The translations under genes and the position numbers were made by a program. 8,305 nucleotides of DNA from Spirochaetaceae bacterium (GTDB lineage Bacteria > Spirochaetota > Spirochaetia > Treponematales > Rectinemataceae): NCBI GenBank assembly GCA_003452735.1, contig DMNL01000155.1:1-8305 (forward strand), read 5' to 3'. Shown in pieces: positions 1 through 5,705 of the stretch; the first letter of the stretch is position 1; every line of letters begins with the position of its first letter. The notes below the pieces were generated by a model, which made no database searches, was not told where the DNA came from, and was given only the letters and a program-made list of their open reading frames with translations.

Positions 1-65
1 ATTATTTTATGACACTGCTATCGCTAGAAAATAATTTTTGGTTTTAGGATTCTTTTCATCGGATC
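1..65. other. AT-rich sequence downstream of the transporter operon
   Basis: This short stretch follows the stop codon of the cyclic-nucleotide-binding-domain gene. It is AT-rich and has no open frame of useful length on either strand; the minus-strand ATG near 58 meets a stop after about a dozen codons. I see no GC-rich hairpin followed by a T run. The operon's terminator therefore either lies outside the window or is not of the simple intrinsic kind. Confidence 0.5.
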
Positions 66-503
66 TCAGTATTTCCCTTCGCTAGATACAATATCGTCCA
101 TTCGCCTCAATCTCCGCGAAAGGTCGCGCGCAAGATTCATTATCATCATAGAGAAGGCCTTGAGATCGAGTTTGAAGATATCGTAGAGGACGCGATTAGA
201 GATAGTCACGGTTTCAAGAGCAGTGGTGGCGCGCACAGTGGCGATGCTCGGCATGATATCGAGAAGCTCCATCTCGCCGAAGGTTTGCCCCTCTTTGAGA
301 TGAGCTATTACAAGCCCCTTTTTTATTATTTCAACTTCACCGCTCAGAATAAAATAGATCTTATCGTTGGGCTGCCCTTCCACTTGCGGACATTCTCCAG
401 CTTCGAAATGCTCTGTGCCAAGCAGAGGCTTGATCGTTTCGATCTGTTCGGGACTGATGCCCCCAAAAAGCGAGTATTTTTGAAGCTGGTCGACTTCGAT
501 CAT
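66..503 (-). CDS. Stand-alone cyclic nucleotide-binding domain protein (CAP/cNMP fold)
   Basis: This 145-residue protein is essentially one cNMP-binding beta-roll with a C-terminal helix. Visible hallmarks are the FILSGEVEII strand (51-60), the start of the phosphate-binding cassette FGEMELL (75-81), and the ATVRATT strand (88-94). A helix rich in Arg and Asp follows (about 115-138). No helix-turn-helix, kinase, channel or other effector domain follows, so it is not a CRP-type regulator. In the family the cassette Glu binds the ribose and an Arg in a P-R-x-A motif binds the cyclic phosphate. Here Glu77 is kept but the motif reads PSIA (85-88), so the Arg is replaced by Ser and cAMP/cGMP binding is doubtful. 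I chose the ATG at 503 because AAGGAAG (509-515) sits about 7 nt upstream; an in-frame TTG at 518 would add five residues with weaker support. It starts 31 nt after the second permease, so it is probably the last gene of the transporter operon. The role is unknown; regulation of uptake is only an inference. Confidence 0.85.
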   Translation of the reverse strand: MIEVDQLQKYSLFGGISPEQIETIKPLLGTEHFEAGECPQVEGQPNDKIYFILSGEVEIIKKGLVIAHLKEGQTFGEMELLDIMPSIATVRATTALETVTISNRVLYDIFKLDLKAFSMMIMNLARDLSRRLRRMDDIVSSEGKY

Positions 504-534
504 TTTTGCTTCCTTCAAGATTATTATGCCCTTC

Positions 535-1488
535 TCAACGTTCCCCTGATTCGTAGATCTGTCCGGCTGCCTTGGGTCCTACCGATTTGCCTGCAAAGAA
601 TAGAAGGGCGATGATGGTGAGCAAATAGGGCAGAATATAAAAGAATTCTCCTGGGAGCCCTGAAAGCAGCGGAATATCCTTCGCATAAAAAGATAGGGCT
701 GTAGAAAACCCGAAAAAGAATCCGGCGCCGAGCACTCCGAAGGGATTCCATCTACCGAATACCAGCGAAGCAAGGGAAATAAAGCCTGTGCCATGAATAG
801 ACACAAGGGTATACTGGATATCCGCCGTCAGCACCATTACGGCTCCGCCGAGTCCACCCAGGGCTCCTGAAACCAGAACGCCGAAATAGCGCATTTTGGA
901 AACATTGATACCCATGCTCGCGGCTGCTTGAGGATGCTCGCCGCAAGCTCTCATGCGAAGGCCGAGCGGTGTCTTGTACACCACAAACCATGTCAGCAGC
1001 ACCATGGCAATGGCAATGTAAAATGTAGGGTACACCTGATCGAAAAACATCCTCCCAAGCACAGGAATCTTGCTCAATCCTGGGACGCTCAACTTCTTTA
1101 TGCCATAAGAAAATGCGCGAGTCCTCTGTTGATGGAAAATGATCTGGCAGAGGTAGACCGTAAGCCCTCCGGCTAAAATATTGAGGGCTGTACCTGAAAT
1201 GACTTGATCGGCCTTGAGATTGATGCTCGCAACAGCATGGAGCAGACTGAAGACTATTCCAGCAAGGAGTCCTCCAAGTAGGCCAATCCATGCCGCCGCA
1301 GGAGTCGAATTCTCCAAGAGAACTGTTATCGTTGCGCCAGTAAAGGCGCCTACCATCATTATTCCTTCCAAGGCAATGTTGACGATACCCGATCGTTCGC
1401 TGAAGAGTCCCCCAAGGGCTGTCAAGATAATTGGCGCCGAAAACATAAGCGCAATAGGAAACATCTGAAGAAAGATCTCGAAGGTCAT
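535..1488 (-). CDS. Nucleoside-type ABC transporter permease, second subunit (COG1079 / NupQ-like)
   Basis: This 317-residue polytopic inner-membrane protein belongs to the branched-chain amino acid/sugar/nucleoside permease superfamily, on the branch of B. subtilis NupQ and treponemal PnrE. Family landmarks are the N-terminal LGGLFSERSGIVNIALEG block (25-42), ADQVISGTALN (93-103), and the cytoplasmic coupling loop GLRMRACGEHPQAAASMGI (176-194), which should contact the ATPase. The late GTGFISLASLVFGRWNP segment (233-249) is also typical. I count roughly eight or nine hydrophobic spans. The length is normal for the family. Its ATG overlaps the upstream permease stop by ATGA (1485-1488), and AAGGGG (1496-1501) lies 7 nt before the start, which suggests translational coupling and equal amounts of the two permeases. 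It would form a heterodimeric channel with the 364-residue permease. Transport of nucleosides is inferred from the family; the exact substrate cannot be read from the sequence. Confidence 0.93.
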   Translation of the reverse strand: MTFEIFLQMFPIALMFSAPIILTALGGLFSERSGIVNIALEGIMMVGAFTGATITVLLENSTPAAAWIGLLGGLLAGIVFSLLHAVASINLKADQVISGTALNILAGGLTVYLCQIIFHQQRTRAFSYGIKKLSVPGLSKIPVLGRMFFDQVYPTFYIAIAMVLLTWFVVYKTPLGLRMRACGEHPQAAASMGINVSKMRYFGVLVSGALGGLGGAVMVLTADIQYTLVSIHGTGFISLASLVFGRWNPFGVLGAGFFFGFSTALSFYAKDIPLLSGLPGEFFYILPYLLTIIALLFFAGKSVGPKAAGQIYESGER

Positions 1489-2579
1489 ACGCGTTCCCCT
1501 TCCGTTGTGGGCACCTGCTTTCGCTCGAATTTATCGAGCACCATTTTGATGCCATATTTCATTGCAACGAATAGCACAATCGAGGCCTGAATTATTCCAG
1601 CTATCTCTCTGGGTATGCCTTGAGACTGCATTAGAGGCTGGGCAGCCTTGAGCCCACCGAACAAAAGACCTGCAAGCAAGATTCCGGTTGCCTCACTCCC
1701 TCCGACCAGAGCCACGGCGATTCCATCGAAACCATAGCCTTCCGCCGCCTGAATTACGCGGCCAAAATTGAAGGTTCCTACAGTGATAACCCCACCCGCA
1801 AGACCGGCAAAAGCGCCTGCGATCGCCATAGATGCTATGATATTTCGGTTTACTTTTATGCCGGCATAGCGAGCCGCATCCTTATTGTAGCCCACGGCAC
1901 GCAATGAAAAACCAAAGGTAGTCTTATTTATGATAAAAGAAAATATCAGAACCGCAATTAGAACTGGAATGAAACCCCAATTGAGCCGAGAGTTTCGAGT
2001 TATGCTCTCCAGAAATGGCGACTTGAGAAGAGCGGTTTCGGGGAAGGGCGCGGTCTTTACCCTATCCACACTTCCAAAAATGTTAAGAATTACATAATTA
2101 TTGAAATGCAGAGCAATGTAATTCATCATTATGGTAACGACGACTTCGTGCACGTTGTATCGCGCCTTCAAAAAGCCAGGAATGGCACCCCAAAGCGCTC
2201 CGCCCGCAATAGCCGCCAACAACACAAGTGGCAGGTGAATCGCCTTCGGTGCTTGCACGAGAAGCGCAACTGCTGTAGCCGAGATCGAGCCTATCATCAG
2301 CTGGCCTTCGGCGCCGATGCTAAAGAGGCCAGTACGCGAAGCAAAGGCAAAAGATAAACCCGTGAGAATAATCGGCATTGCCTGGATTATGAATTCACCA
2401 ATATAGCGAGTGTTGATCGGTTGTCCATTTATTATGTCTATGCCTGAGAATCCCTTTATTATGGCAGCATACATAGAAATTGGAGAACGACCAGTTAGTA
2501 TGACGATCAACGAACCCAGCAAGAATCCAAGTAGCACAGCAATAAGCGGAAGCACTATCTTTTCTTTTCGAGTAGACAT
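1485..2579 (-). CDS. Nucleoside-type ABC transporter permease, first subunit (COG4603 / NupP-like)
   Basis: This 364-residue inner-membrane permease is the larger partner in BMP-family nucleoside importers (B. subtilis NupP, treponemal PnrD). An N-terminal transmembrane helix (about 8-28) leads into a longer periplasmic segment. Family motifs include GLFSIGAEGQLMIGS (84-98), HEVVVTIMMNYIA (144-156), the coupling loop RAVGYNKDAARYAGI (227-241), and GYGFDGIAVALVG (281-293). The charged C-terminal tail after about residue 345 is probably cytoplasmic. It begins 18 nt after the ATPase stop. GGAGG (2587-2591) sits 7 nt before the ATG and fixes the start. Its TGA stop overlaps the start of the next permease. 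The order ATPase, large permease, small permease matches nucleoside importers in other bacteria. No truncation or missing motif is visible. Confidence 0.93.
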   Translation of the reverse strand: MSTRKEKIVLPLIAVLLGFLLGSLIVILTGRSPISMYAAIIKGFSGIDIINGQPINTRYIGEFIIQAMPIILTGLSFAFASRTGLFSIGAEGQLMIGSISATAVALLVQAPKAIHLPLVLLAAIAGGALWGAIPGFLKARYNVHEVVVTIMMNYIALHFNNYVILNIFGSVDRVKTAPFPETALLKSPFLESITRNSRLNWGFIPVLIAVLIFSFIINKTTFGFSLRAVGYNKDAARYAGIKVNRNIIASMAIAGAFAGLAGGVITVGTFNFGRVIQAAEGYGFDGIAVALVGGSEATGILLAGLLFGGLKAAQPLMQSQGIPREIAGIIQASIVLFVAMKYGIKMVLDKFERKQVPTTEGERV

Positions 2580-2597
2580 CGGTCTTCCTCCCTTCCC

Positions 2598-4154
2598 TTA
2601 GACATGCGCTGGTTCTCGGCCTGTCTGGGCGGCTTCCTGTGCTTTGTGAAGTGCCCCTGACATCATAAGACCGAGTTCGTTCTCATTGGTCTCAGCTGCA
2701 TCGACGATGCCGACGATCTCTCCATTGTAGATAACAGCGATGCGATCAGAGAGATCCATGATCTCATCGAGCTCGAGAGAGACCAAGAGAATAGCTTTGT
2801 TTTTATCGCGTTCTCCAATGATACGCTTGTGTATATATTCGATCGCCCCTACATCGAGGCCTCTTGTCGGTTGAACCACGATAAATACATCGGGCGAACG
2901 GTCGATTTCGCGAGCCACAATGGCTTTCTGCTGGTTTCCTCCAGACATAGCTCGAGCTGGCGTAATGGCTCCCTGCCCGGAACGCACGTCGAATTCCTTG
3001 ATGAGCCTTTGTGCATTCTCCAGAATTGCTTTTTTGTTCAGTATTCCCCAATGCGCGAAAGGCTCTTTGTAGTAATTGTGAATTATGAAATTCTCGCCCA
3101 AAGTGAAGTCTAGGACGAGCCCATGCTTCTGGCGATCTTCTGGAATATGCCCAAGGCCAAGATCAGACCTTTCCTTTATGGAAAGGTGAGTGATATCGAT
3201 ATCTCGAAGGAAAATCCTGCCCGATTCTACCTTAGTCAAACCAGTTATCGCTTGAACGAGCTCTGTCTGACCATTGCCATCTATACCACAGAGGCCGAGG
3301 ATTTCGCCGGCGCGCACCGAGAGCGATAGATTCTTGACGCCAAGCACACCTTTTTGATTCTTCACATTGAGCCCTTCGACGCGCAGAAGTACATCGCCGG
3401 GCTTTGCTAAAGTTTTCTGTACATGAAAGCTGACCTGACGGCCGACCATCATCTCGGCCATTCTCTCTTCATCCGTGTCTGCAACGGGAACGGTACCTAC
3501 AAGCTTCCCTCTTCTCAGAACCGAGCATACATCGGCGACTTCTTTTATCTCTTTGAGTTTGTGAGTGATAAGGAGGATGGTTTTGCCTTCTTCGACCAAT
3601 CGCCTCATTATCTGCATGAGCTCGTGAATTTCCTGCGGAGTAAGAACCGCGGTAGGCTCGTCGAAGATTAGGATTTCGGCATCCCGATAGAGCATTTTGA
3701 GTATTTCCACGCGCTGCTGCATACTCACCGAGATTTCTTCTATCTTAGATCTCGGATCGACTGCGAGGCCATAGAGCTTCGAGATGTCTTCGACTTTTTG
3801 CTCTGCTGTGCGCATGTCGACAAGAAGGCCTTTTCTAGGCTCCATGCCGAGTATTATGTTTTCTGTCACGGTAAAGTTATGAACTAGCTTGAAATGCTGG
3901 TGAACCATACCTATACCGAGAGCGGTCGCAACATTGGGGTCGCTTACCTTTACCTCTTTGCCGCGAATACGGATCGTTCCTGCATCGGGCTGATATAGCC
4001 CAAAAAGGATGCTCATCAGTGTAGACTTCCCAGCACCATTCTCTCCCAGAAGTGCATGAATCGAGCGCTCTTCGACCTGAAGCGTGATATCGTCATTTGC
4101 TCTGATTCCGGGGAAATCCTTGGTGATATGAAGCATCTCTACGATGTTAGACAC
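2598..4154 (-). CDS. Nucleoside-type ABC transporter ATP-binding protein with two fused NBDs (COG3845 / NupO-like)
   Basis: This 518-residue cytoplasmic ATPase powers the two downstream permeases and has two nucleotide-binding domains in one chain. NBD1 (about 1-240) has Walker A GENGAGKST (37-45), Q-loop Gln86, Walker B ILIFDEPTAV (161-170) and His198. Its signature reads SVSMQ (142-146) where the family usually has SVGMQ. NBD2 (about 255-500) has a degenerate Walker A, GIDGNGQTE (290-298), with Gln for Lys. Its signature MSGGNQQK (403-410) is intact, but VVQPTRGLD (426-434) lacks the Walker B acidic pair. Degenerate NBD2 sites are usual in this family. The start is GTG at 4154 with AGGGGG (4162-4167) 7 nt upstream. 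An in-frame TAG lies directly before the GTG, so no upstream extension is possible; Met8 is the only nearby alternative. It heads the operon from a promoter at about 4186-4194. B. subtilis NupO and T. pallidum PnrC are the functional models; the substrate is inferred. Confidence 0.93.
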   Translation of the reverse strand: MSNIVEMLHITKDFPGIRANDDITLQVEERSIHALLGENGAGKSTLMSILFGLYQPDAGTIRIRGKEVKVSDPNVATALGIGMVHQHFKLVHNFTVTENIILGMEPRKGLLVDMRTAEQKVEDISKLYGLAVDPRSKIEEISVSMQQRVEILKMLYRDAEILIFDEPTAVLTPQEIHELMQIMRRLVEEGKTILLITHKLKEIKEVADVCSVLRRGKLVGTVPVADTDEERMAEMMVGRQVSFHVQKTLAKPGDVLLRVEGLNVKNQKGVLGVKNLSLSVRAGEILGLCGIDGNGQTELVQAITGLTKVESGRIFLRDIDITHLSIKERSDLGLGHIPEDRQKHGLVLDFTLGENFIIHNYYKEPFAHWGILNKKAILENAQRLIKEFDVRSGQGAITPARAMSGGNQQKAIVAREIDRSPDVFIVVQPTRGLDVGAIEYIHKRIIGERDKNKAILLVSLELDEIMDLSDRIAVIYNGEIVGIVDAAETNENELGLMMSGALHKAQEAAQTGREPAHV

Positions 4155-4185
4155 CTATAAACCCCCTGGATTAAGATGAAGTAAG

Positions 4186-4194
4186 ATTATATCA
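4186..4194 (-). promoter_or_regulatory. Extended -10 promoter for the ABC transporter operon
   Basis: On the minus strand this reads TGATATAAT, a perfect TATAAT with the TG of an extended -10 element. The start point would be near 4179, giving a leader of about 25 nt before the GTG of the ATPase gene. No good -35 hexamer is found at 16 to 19 bp, where the sequence is instead occupied by an 18-bp palindrome. An extended -10 promoter can work without a -35, so the call is plausible but rests on sequence alone. Confidence 0.65.
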
Positions 4195-4195
4195 C

Positions 4196-4213
4196 AGCGA
4201 GATTATTCTCGCT
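4196..4213. promoter_or_regulatory. 18-bp palindromic operator candidate over the -35/spacer region
   Basis: The perfect inverted repeat AGCGAGA-TTAT-TCTCGCT has 7-bp arms and begins 4 bp upstream of the -10 element. It spans about -17 to -34 relative to the predicted start. It is not followed by a T run, so it does not look like a terminator. A bound dimeric protein would sit directly on the polymerase site, so repression is the simplest reading. I do not recognise the motif as belonging to a named regulator. Confidence 0.6.
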
Positions 4214-4310
4214 ATATAAAAAAGAAATACGCTTAGCTATCTTTGCCACAAAATTGTCGTGCACCCAGACTAACACAAGTCGTATTCAACTAGGAAATGA
4301 TAGACAGTTC

Positions 4311-4338
4311 AGTATATCAGAATATGCAAATCATCCAA
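4311..4338 (-). promoter_or_regulatory. Weak candidate second promoter upstream of the ABC operon
   Basis: On the minus strand TTGGAT (4333-4338) is followed after 16 bp by TATACT (4311-4316), preceded by TG in the extended -10 position. It would give a leader of about 150 nt that runs through the palindrome at 4196-4213. The -35 matches the consensus at only three positions, so the call is tentative. Confidence 0.25.
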
Positions 4339-4390
4339 AAATCGGTCTTGAAATGGTATTTCTATAGAATCGCGATATCTTAAATGCAAT

Positions 4391-4417
4391 AAAAAAGCCC
4401 CCTTTTTGGGGGCTTTT
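4391..4417 (-). terminator. Rho-independent terminator of the nucleoside-binding protein gene
   Basis: Read on the minus strand, AAAAGCCCCC (4408-4417) pairs perfectly with GGGGGCTTTT (4393-4402) across an AAAAA loop, and T residues continue to 4391, giving six in a row after the GC core. It lies about 115 nt after the stop of the binding-protein gene. On the plus strand only four Ts follow the stem and no gene points that way. It should largely separate transcription of the binding protein from that of the ATPase and permeases. Confidence 0.92.
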
Positions 4418-4430
4418 GAAACAATAGAGC

Positions 4431-4507
4431 AGAGGAAGCAATCCGCACAAAGCTGGTTTTTTAAGCATTTTAGGCTCTAGCAAATTGCTGATTCGGGCGC
4501 TTCCTCT
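4431..4507 (-). other. Long-range stem in the 3' UTR of the binding-protein mRNA
   Basis: AGAGGAAGC at 4431-4439 and GCTTCCTCT at 4499-4507 are perfect 9-bp complements 59 nt apart. In the minus-strand RNA the stem can continue after a 5-nt bulge with AATC/GATT. The enclosed sequence contains a small AGCAA/TTGCT inverted repeat. The element lies between the stop codon and the terminator, so it would form part of a folded 3' UTR of about 140 nt. It might stabilise the mRNA or be the body of a 3'-derived small RNA; neither is shown by the sequence. Confidence 0.45.
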
Positions 4508-4530
4508 TCTTCCAAAGTCTGCTTTTTAGC

Positions 4531-5535
4531 TTATTTGCCTGGAATCTCCGAGACAACAAGCTTGCCAGATGCGATAAGTGCCTCGTATTCCTTGACTTTT
4601 GCTATGATGTCAGCGGAGAGGTTTGGATTGTTCTCAGGAAGGCCAACGCCCTTGTTCTTCAAGGAGAAGACAAGGACCTGTCCGCCTGGGAATTTGCCTT
4701 CCATAGTCATCTTGCTGACTTCATAGGCTGCGACATCGACTCTCTTCATCATCGAGGTAAGGACTGCGGATTTGTTACCACTATAGATGCCATCGGCGTA
4801 TTGATCCTTGTCGACGCCGATTGCCCAGCGGTTATCGCCTTTCTGCTGGCGCTCTTTTGCTTCCTTGATAAGTCCGTTACCAGTACCGCCGGCTGCGTGA
4901 TAGATTATGTAGGCTCCGGCATTATACTGCTTTTGAGCCAAGGCCTGACCTTTATCGGGGGCCGCAAAGTCACCTGCATAGTCCACGAGGATCTTGCAAT
5001 CTGGATAGACAGCCTTGACACCCTGCTCGAATCCTGCCTGGAACTTTTCGATTAGCGGGAACTGCATGCCGCCAATGAATCCAAGGATATTCTTGCCATC
5101 AGCCTTGGCTTTGAGAGCCGCTGCCACGCCCACTAGGAAAGAACCTTCATGCTCCGCAAAGGTAGCGGATACAACGTTTGGGAGAGAGACGACTGTATCG
5201 ATGATGAGGAACTTGCGGGTGGGGTAATTCTTTGCGACCTGGGTCATCGCTTGCTCGAACAGGAATCCAGGGGCGATGATGAGATTGAGGCCTTCATCGG
5301 CAAAAGTCGATAGGTTGGGGACATAATCCGCTTCCGCGCTGGACTGCAGATACTTGTAGTTGCCTTTTGGAAGTTTGTAATCCTGGGCAAAGCGAACAAT
5401 GCCTTCCCATGTACCCTGGTTAAAGGACCTGTCGTCGATACCACCAACGTCGGTCACGAGCCCCACTTTGAACTGAGCAAATGCTGGTACCGCGATCATA
5501 GCGGTGACGACAAGCACCAAAAGCGCTTTTTTCAT
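4531..5535 (-). CDS. BMP/PnrA-family nucleoside-binding periplasmic protein of an ABC importer
   Basis: This 334-residue extracytoplasmic binding protein is homologous to treponemal PnrA (TmpC), B. subtilis NupN and BmpA, and should deliver nucleosides to the ABC importer encoded downstream. Residues 1-20 form a signal peptide: MKK, a hydrophobic core, and AVPAFA before Gln21, a signal peptidase I site. There is no lipobox Cys, so it is probably soluble in the periplasm, unlike the lipoprotein PnrA. Family motifs follow in order: TDVGGIDDRSFN (28-39), FAEHEGSFLVG (126-136), GFIGGMQFPLIEKFQAGFEQG (152-172), YHAAGGTGNG (212-221), GVDKDQ (240-245) and GVGL (296-299). These span both lobes of the periplasmic-binding fold and line the cleft. 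The start is well supported by AAGGAGG (5543-5549), 7 nt before the ATG. It has its own promoter and terminator and is not fused to the transport operon. Nucleoside binding is the family expectation; purine versus pyrimidine preference cannot be decided. Confidence 0.93.
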   Translation of the reverse strand: MKKALLVLVVTAMIAVPAFAQFKVGLVTDVGGIDDRSFNQGTWEGIVRFAQDYKLPKGNYKYLQSSAEADYVPNLSTFADEGLNLIIAPGFLFEQAMTQVAKNYPTRKFLIIDTVVSLPNVVSATFAEHEGSFLVGVAAALKAKADGKNILGFIGGMQFPLIEKFQAGFEQGVKAVYPDCKILVDYAGDFAAPDKGQALAQKQYNAGAYIIYHAAGGTGNGLIKEAKERQQKGDNRWAIGVDKDQYADGIYSGNKSAVLTSMMKRVDVAAYEVSKMTMEGKFPGGQVLVFSLKNKGVGLPENNPNLSADIIAKVKEYEALIASGKLVVSEIPGK

Positions 5536-5551
5536 GCTTCATCCTCCTTAT

Positions 5552-5601
5552 TATAGGTTCGATGCTATATATGCGTAGATTCTATGCCAATCTATCGCAT
5601 A
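5552..5601 (-). promoter_or_regulatory. Two adjacent hairpins in the 5' leader of the binding-protein mRNA
   Basis: The first hairpin pairs TATGCGTAGAT (5570-5580) with ATCTATCGCATA (5590-5601), giving 11 bp with one bulged base at 5595 and a 9-nt loop. The second pairs TATAG (5552-5556) with CTATA (5565-5569) around an 8-nt loop and ends two bases before the ribosome binding site. The first begins about 5 nt after the predicted transcription start. It does not fit the purine or preQ1 riboswitch patterns I know. mRNA stabilisation or control of translation are possible roles. Confidence 0.45.
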
Positions 5602-5612
5602 AAATCAGATAA

Positions 5613-5641
5613 ATGGTAAAGCCGAGGCAGCGGATTGTCAA
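5613..5641 (-). promoter_or_regulatory. Sigma70-type promoter of the nucleoside-binding protein gene
   Basis: On the minus strand a perfect -35 TTGACA (5636-5641) is followed by an ideal 17-bp spacer and a -10 TACCAT (5613-5618) that matches TATAAT at four positions. The predicted start is near 5606, leaving a leader of about 70 nt. A short inverted repeat, ATTGT-N5-ACAAT (5634-5648), overlaps the -35 and could be a weak protein-binding site. Confidence 0.65.
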
Positions 5642-5653
5642 TAACAATTAGCT

Positions 5654-5688
5654 ACCTTTGCAAAGATTTGTATTACACACCTTTGCAA
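5654..5688. promoter_or_regulatory. Paired TTGCAAAGGT elements upstream of the binding-protein promoter
   Basis: The 10-mer ACCTTTGCAA occurs at 5654-5663 and again at 5679-5688, 25 bp apart in the same orientation. The first copy extends to the 10-bp perfect palindrome CTTTGCAAAG (5656-5665), so the two can also be read as an 8-bp inverted repeat with a 15-nt loop. They lie at about -48 to -57 and -73 to -82 from the predicted start, a usual place for activator or auxiliary operator sites. A terminator for deoC is a less likely reading, because no T run follows. Confidence 0.5.
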
Positions 5689-5705
5689 TATGATGGCTAT
5701 TCCAA

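Larger units (their letters stand above)
4155..4530. other. 376-bp intergenic region between the binding protein and the ABC operon
   Basis: This is the longest non-coding stretch in the window. From the binding-protein side it holds a structured 3' UTR (4431-4507), an intrinsic terminator (4391-4417), about 75 bp of AT-rich sequence with small palindromes, a weak candidate promoter (4311-4338), about 95 bp with no recognised element, and then the operator-like palindrome (4196-4213) and extended -10 promoter (4186-4194). I see no tRNA, no known riboswitch consensus and no plausible small protein gene with a ribosome binding site. Confidence 0.7.

Noticed and set aside
504..518. TTG start at 518 for the cyclic-nucleotide-domain gene
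   Set aside because: The ATG at 503 has a good AAGGAAG site at the right distance, which would lie inside the gene if TTG were used, and the domain aligns well from the ATG.
752..1555. A 267-codon open frame on the minus strand overlapping both permease genes
   Set aside because: It lies in another frame of two clearly recognised permeases and its product is rich in Ser, Arg, Cys and Trp with no domain. It is a shadow frame.
4360..4380. Cluster of short palindromes (TTCTATAGAA, ATCGCGAT, GATATC)
   Set aside because: Each is 10 bp or less in AT-rich sequence with no clear promoter next to it, so chance is an adequate explanation.
5536..5612. Purine or preQ1 riboswitch in the leader of the nucleoside-binding gene
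   Set aside because: The leader is short and lacks the three-way junction and conserved junction and loop sequences of purine riboswitches; no preQ1 pattern is seen either.
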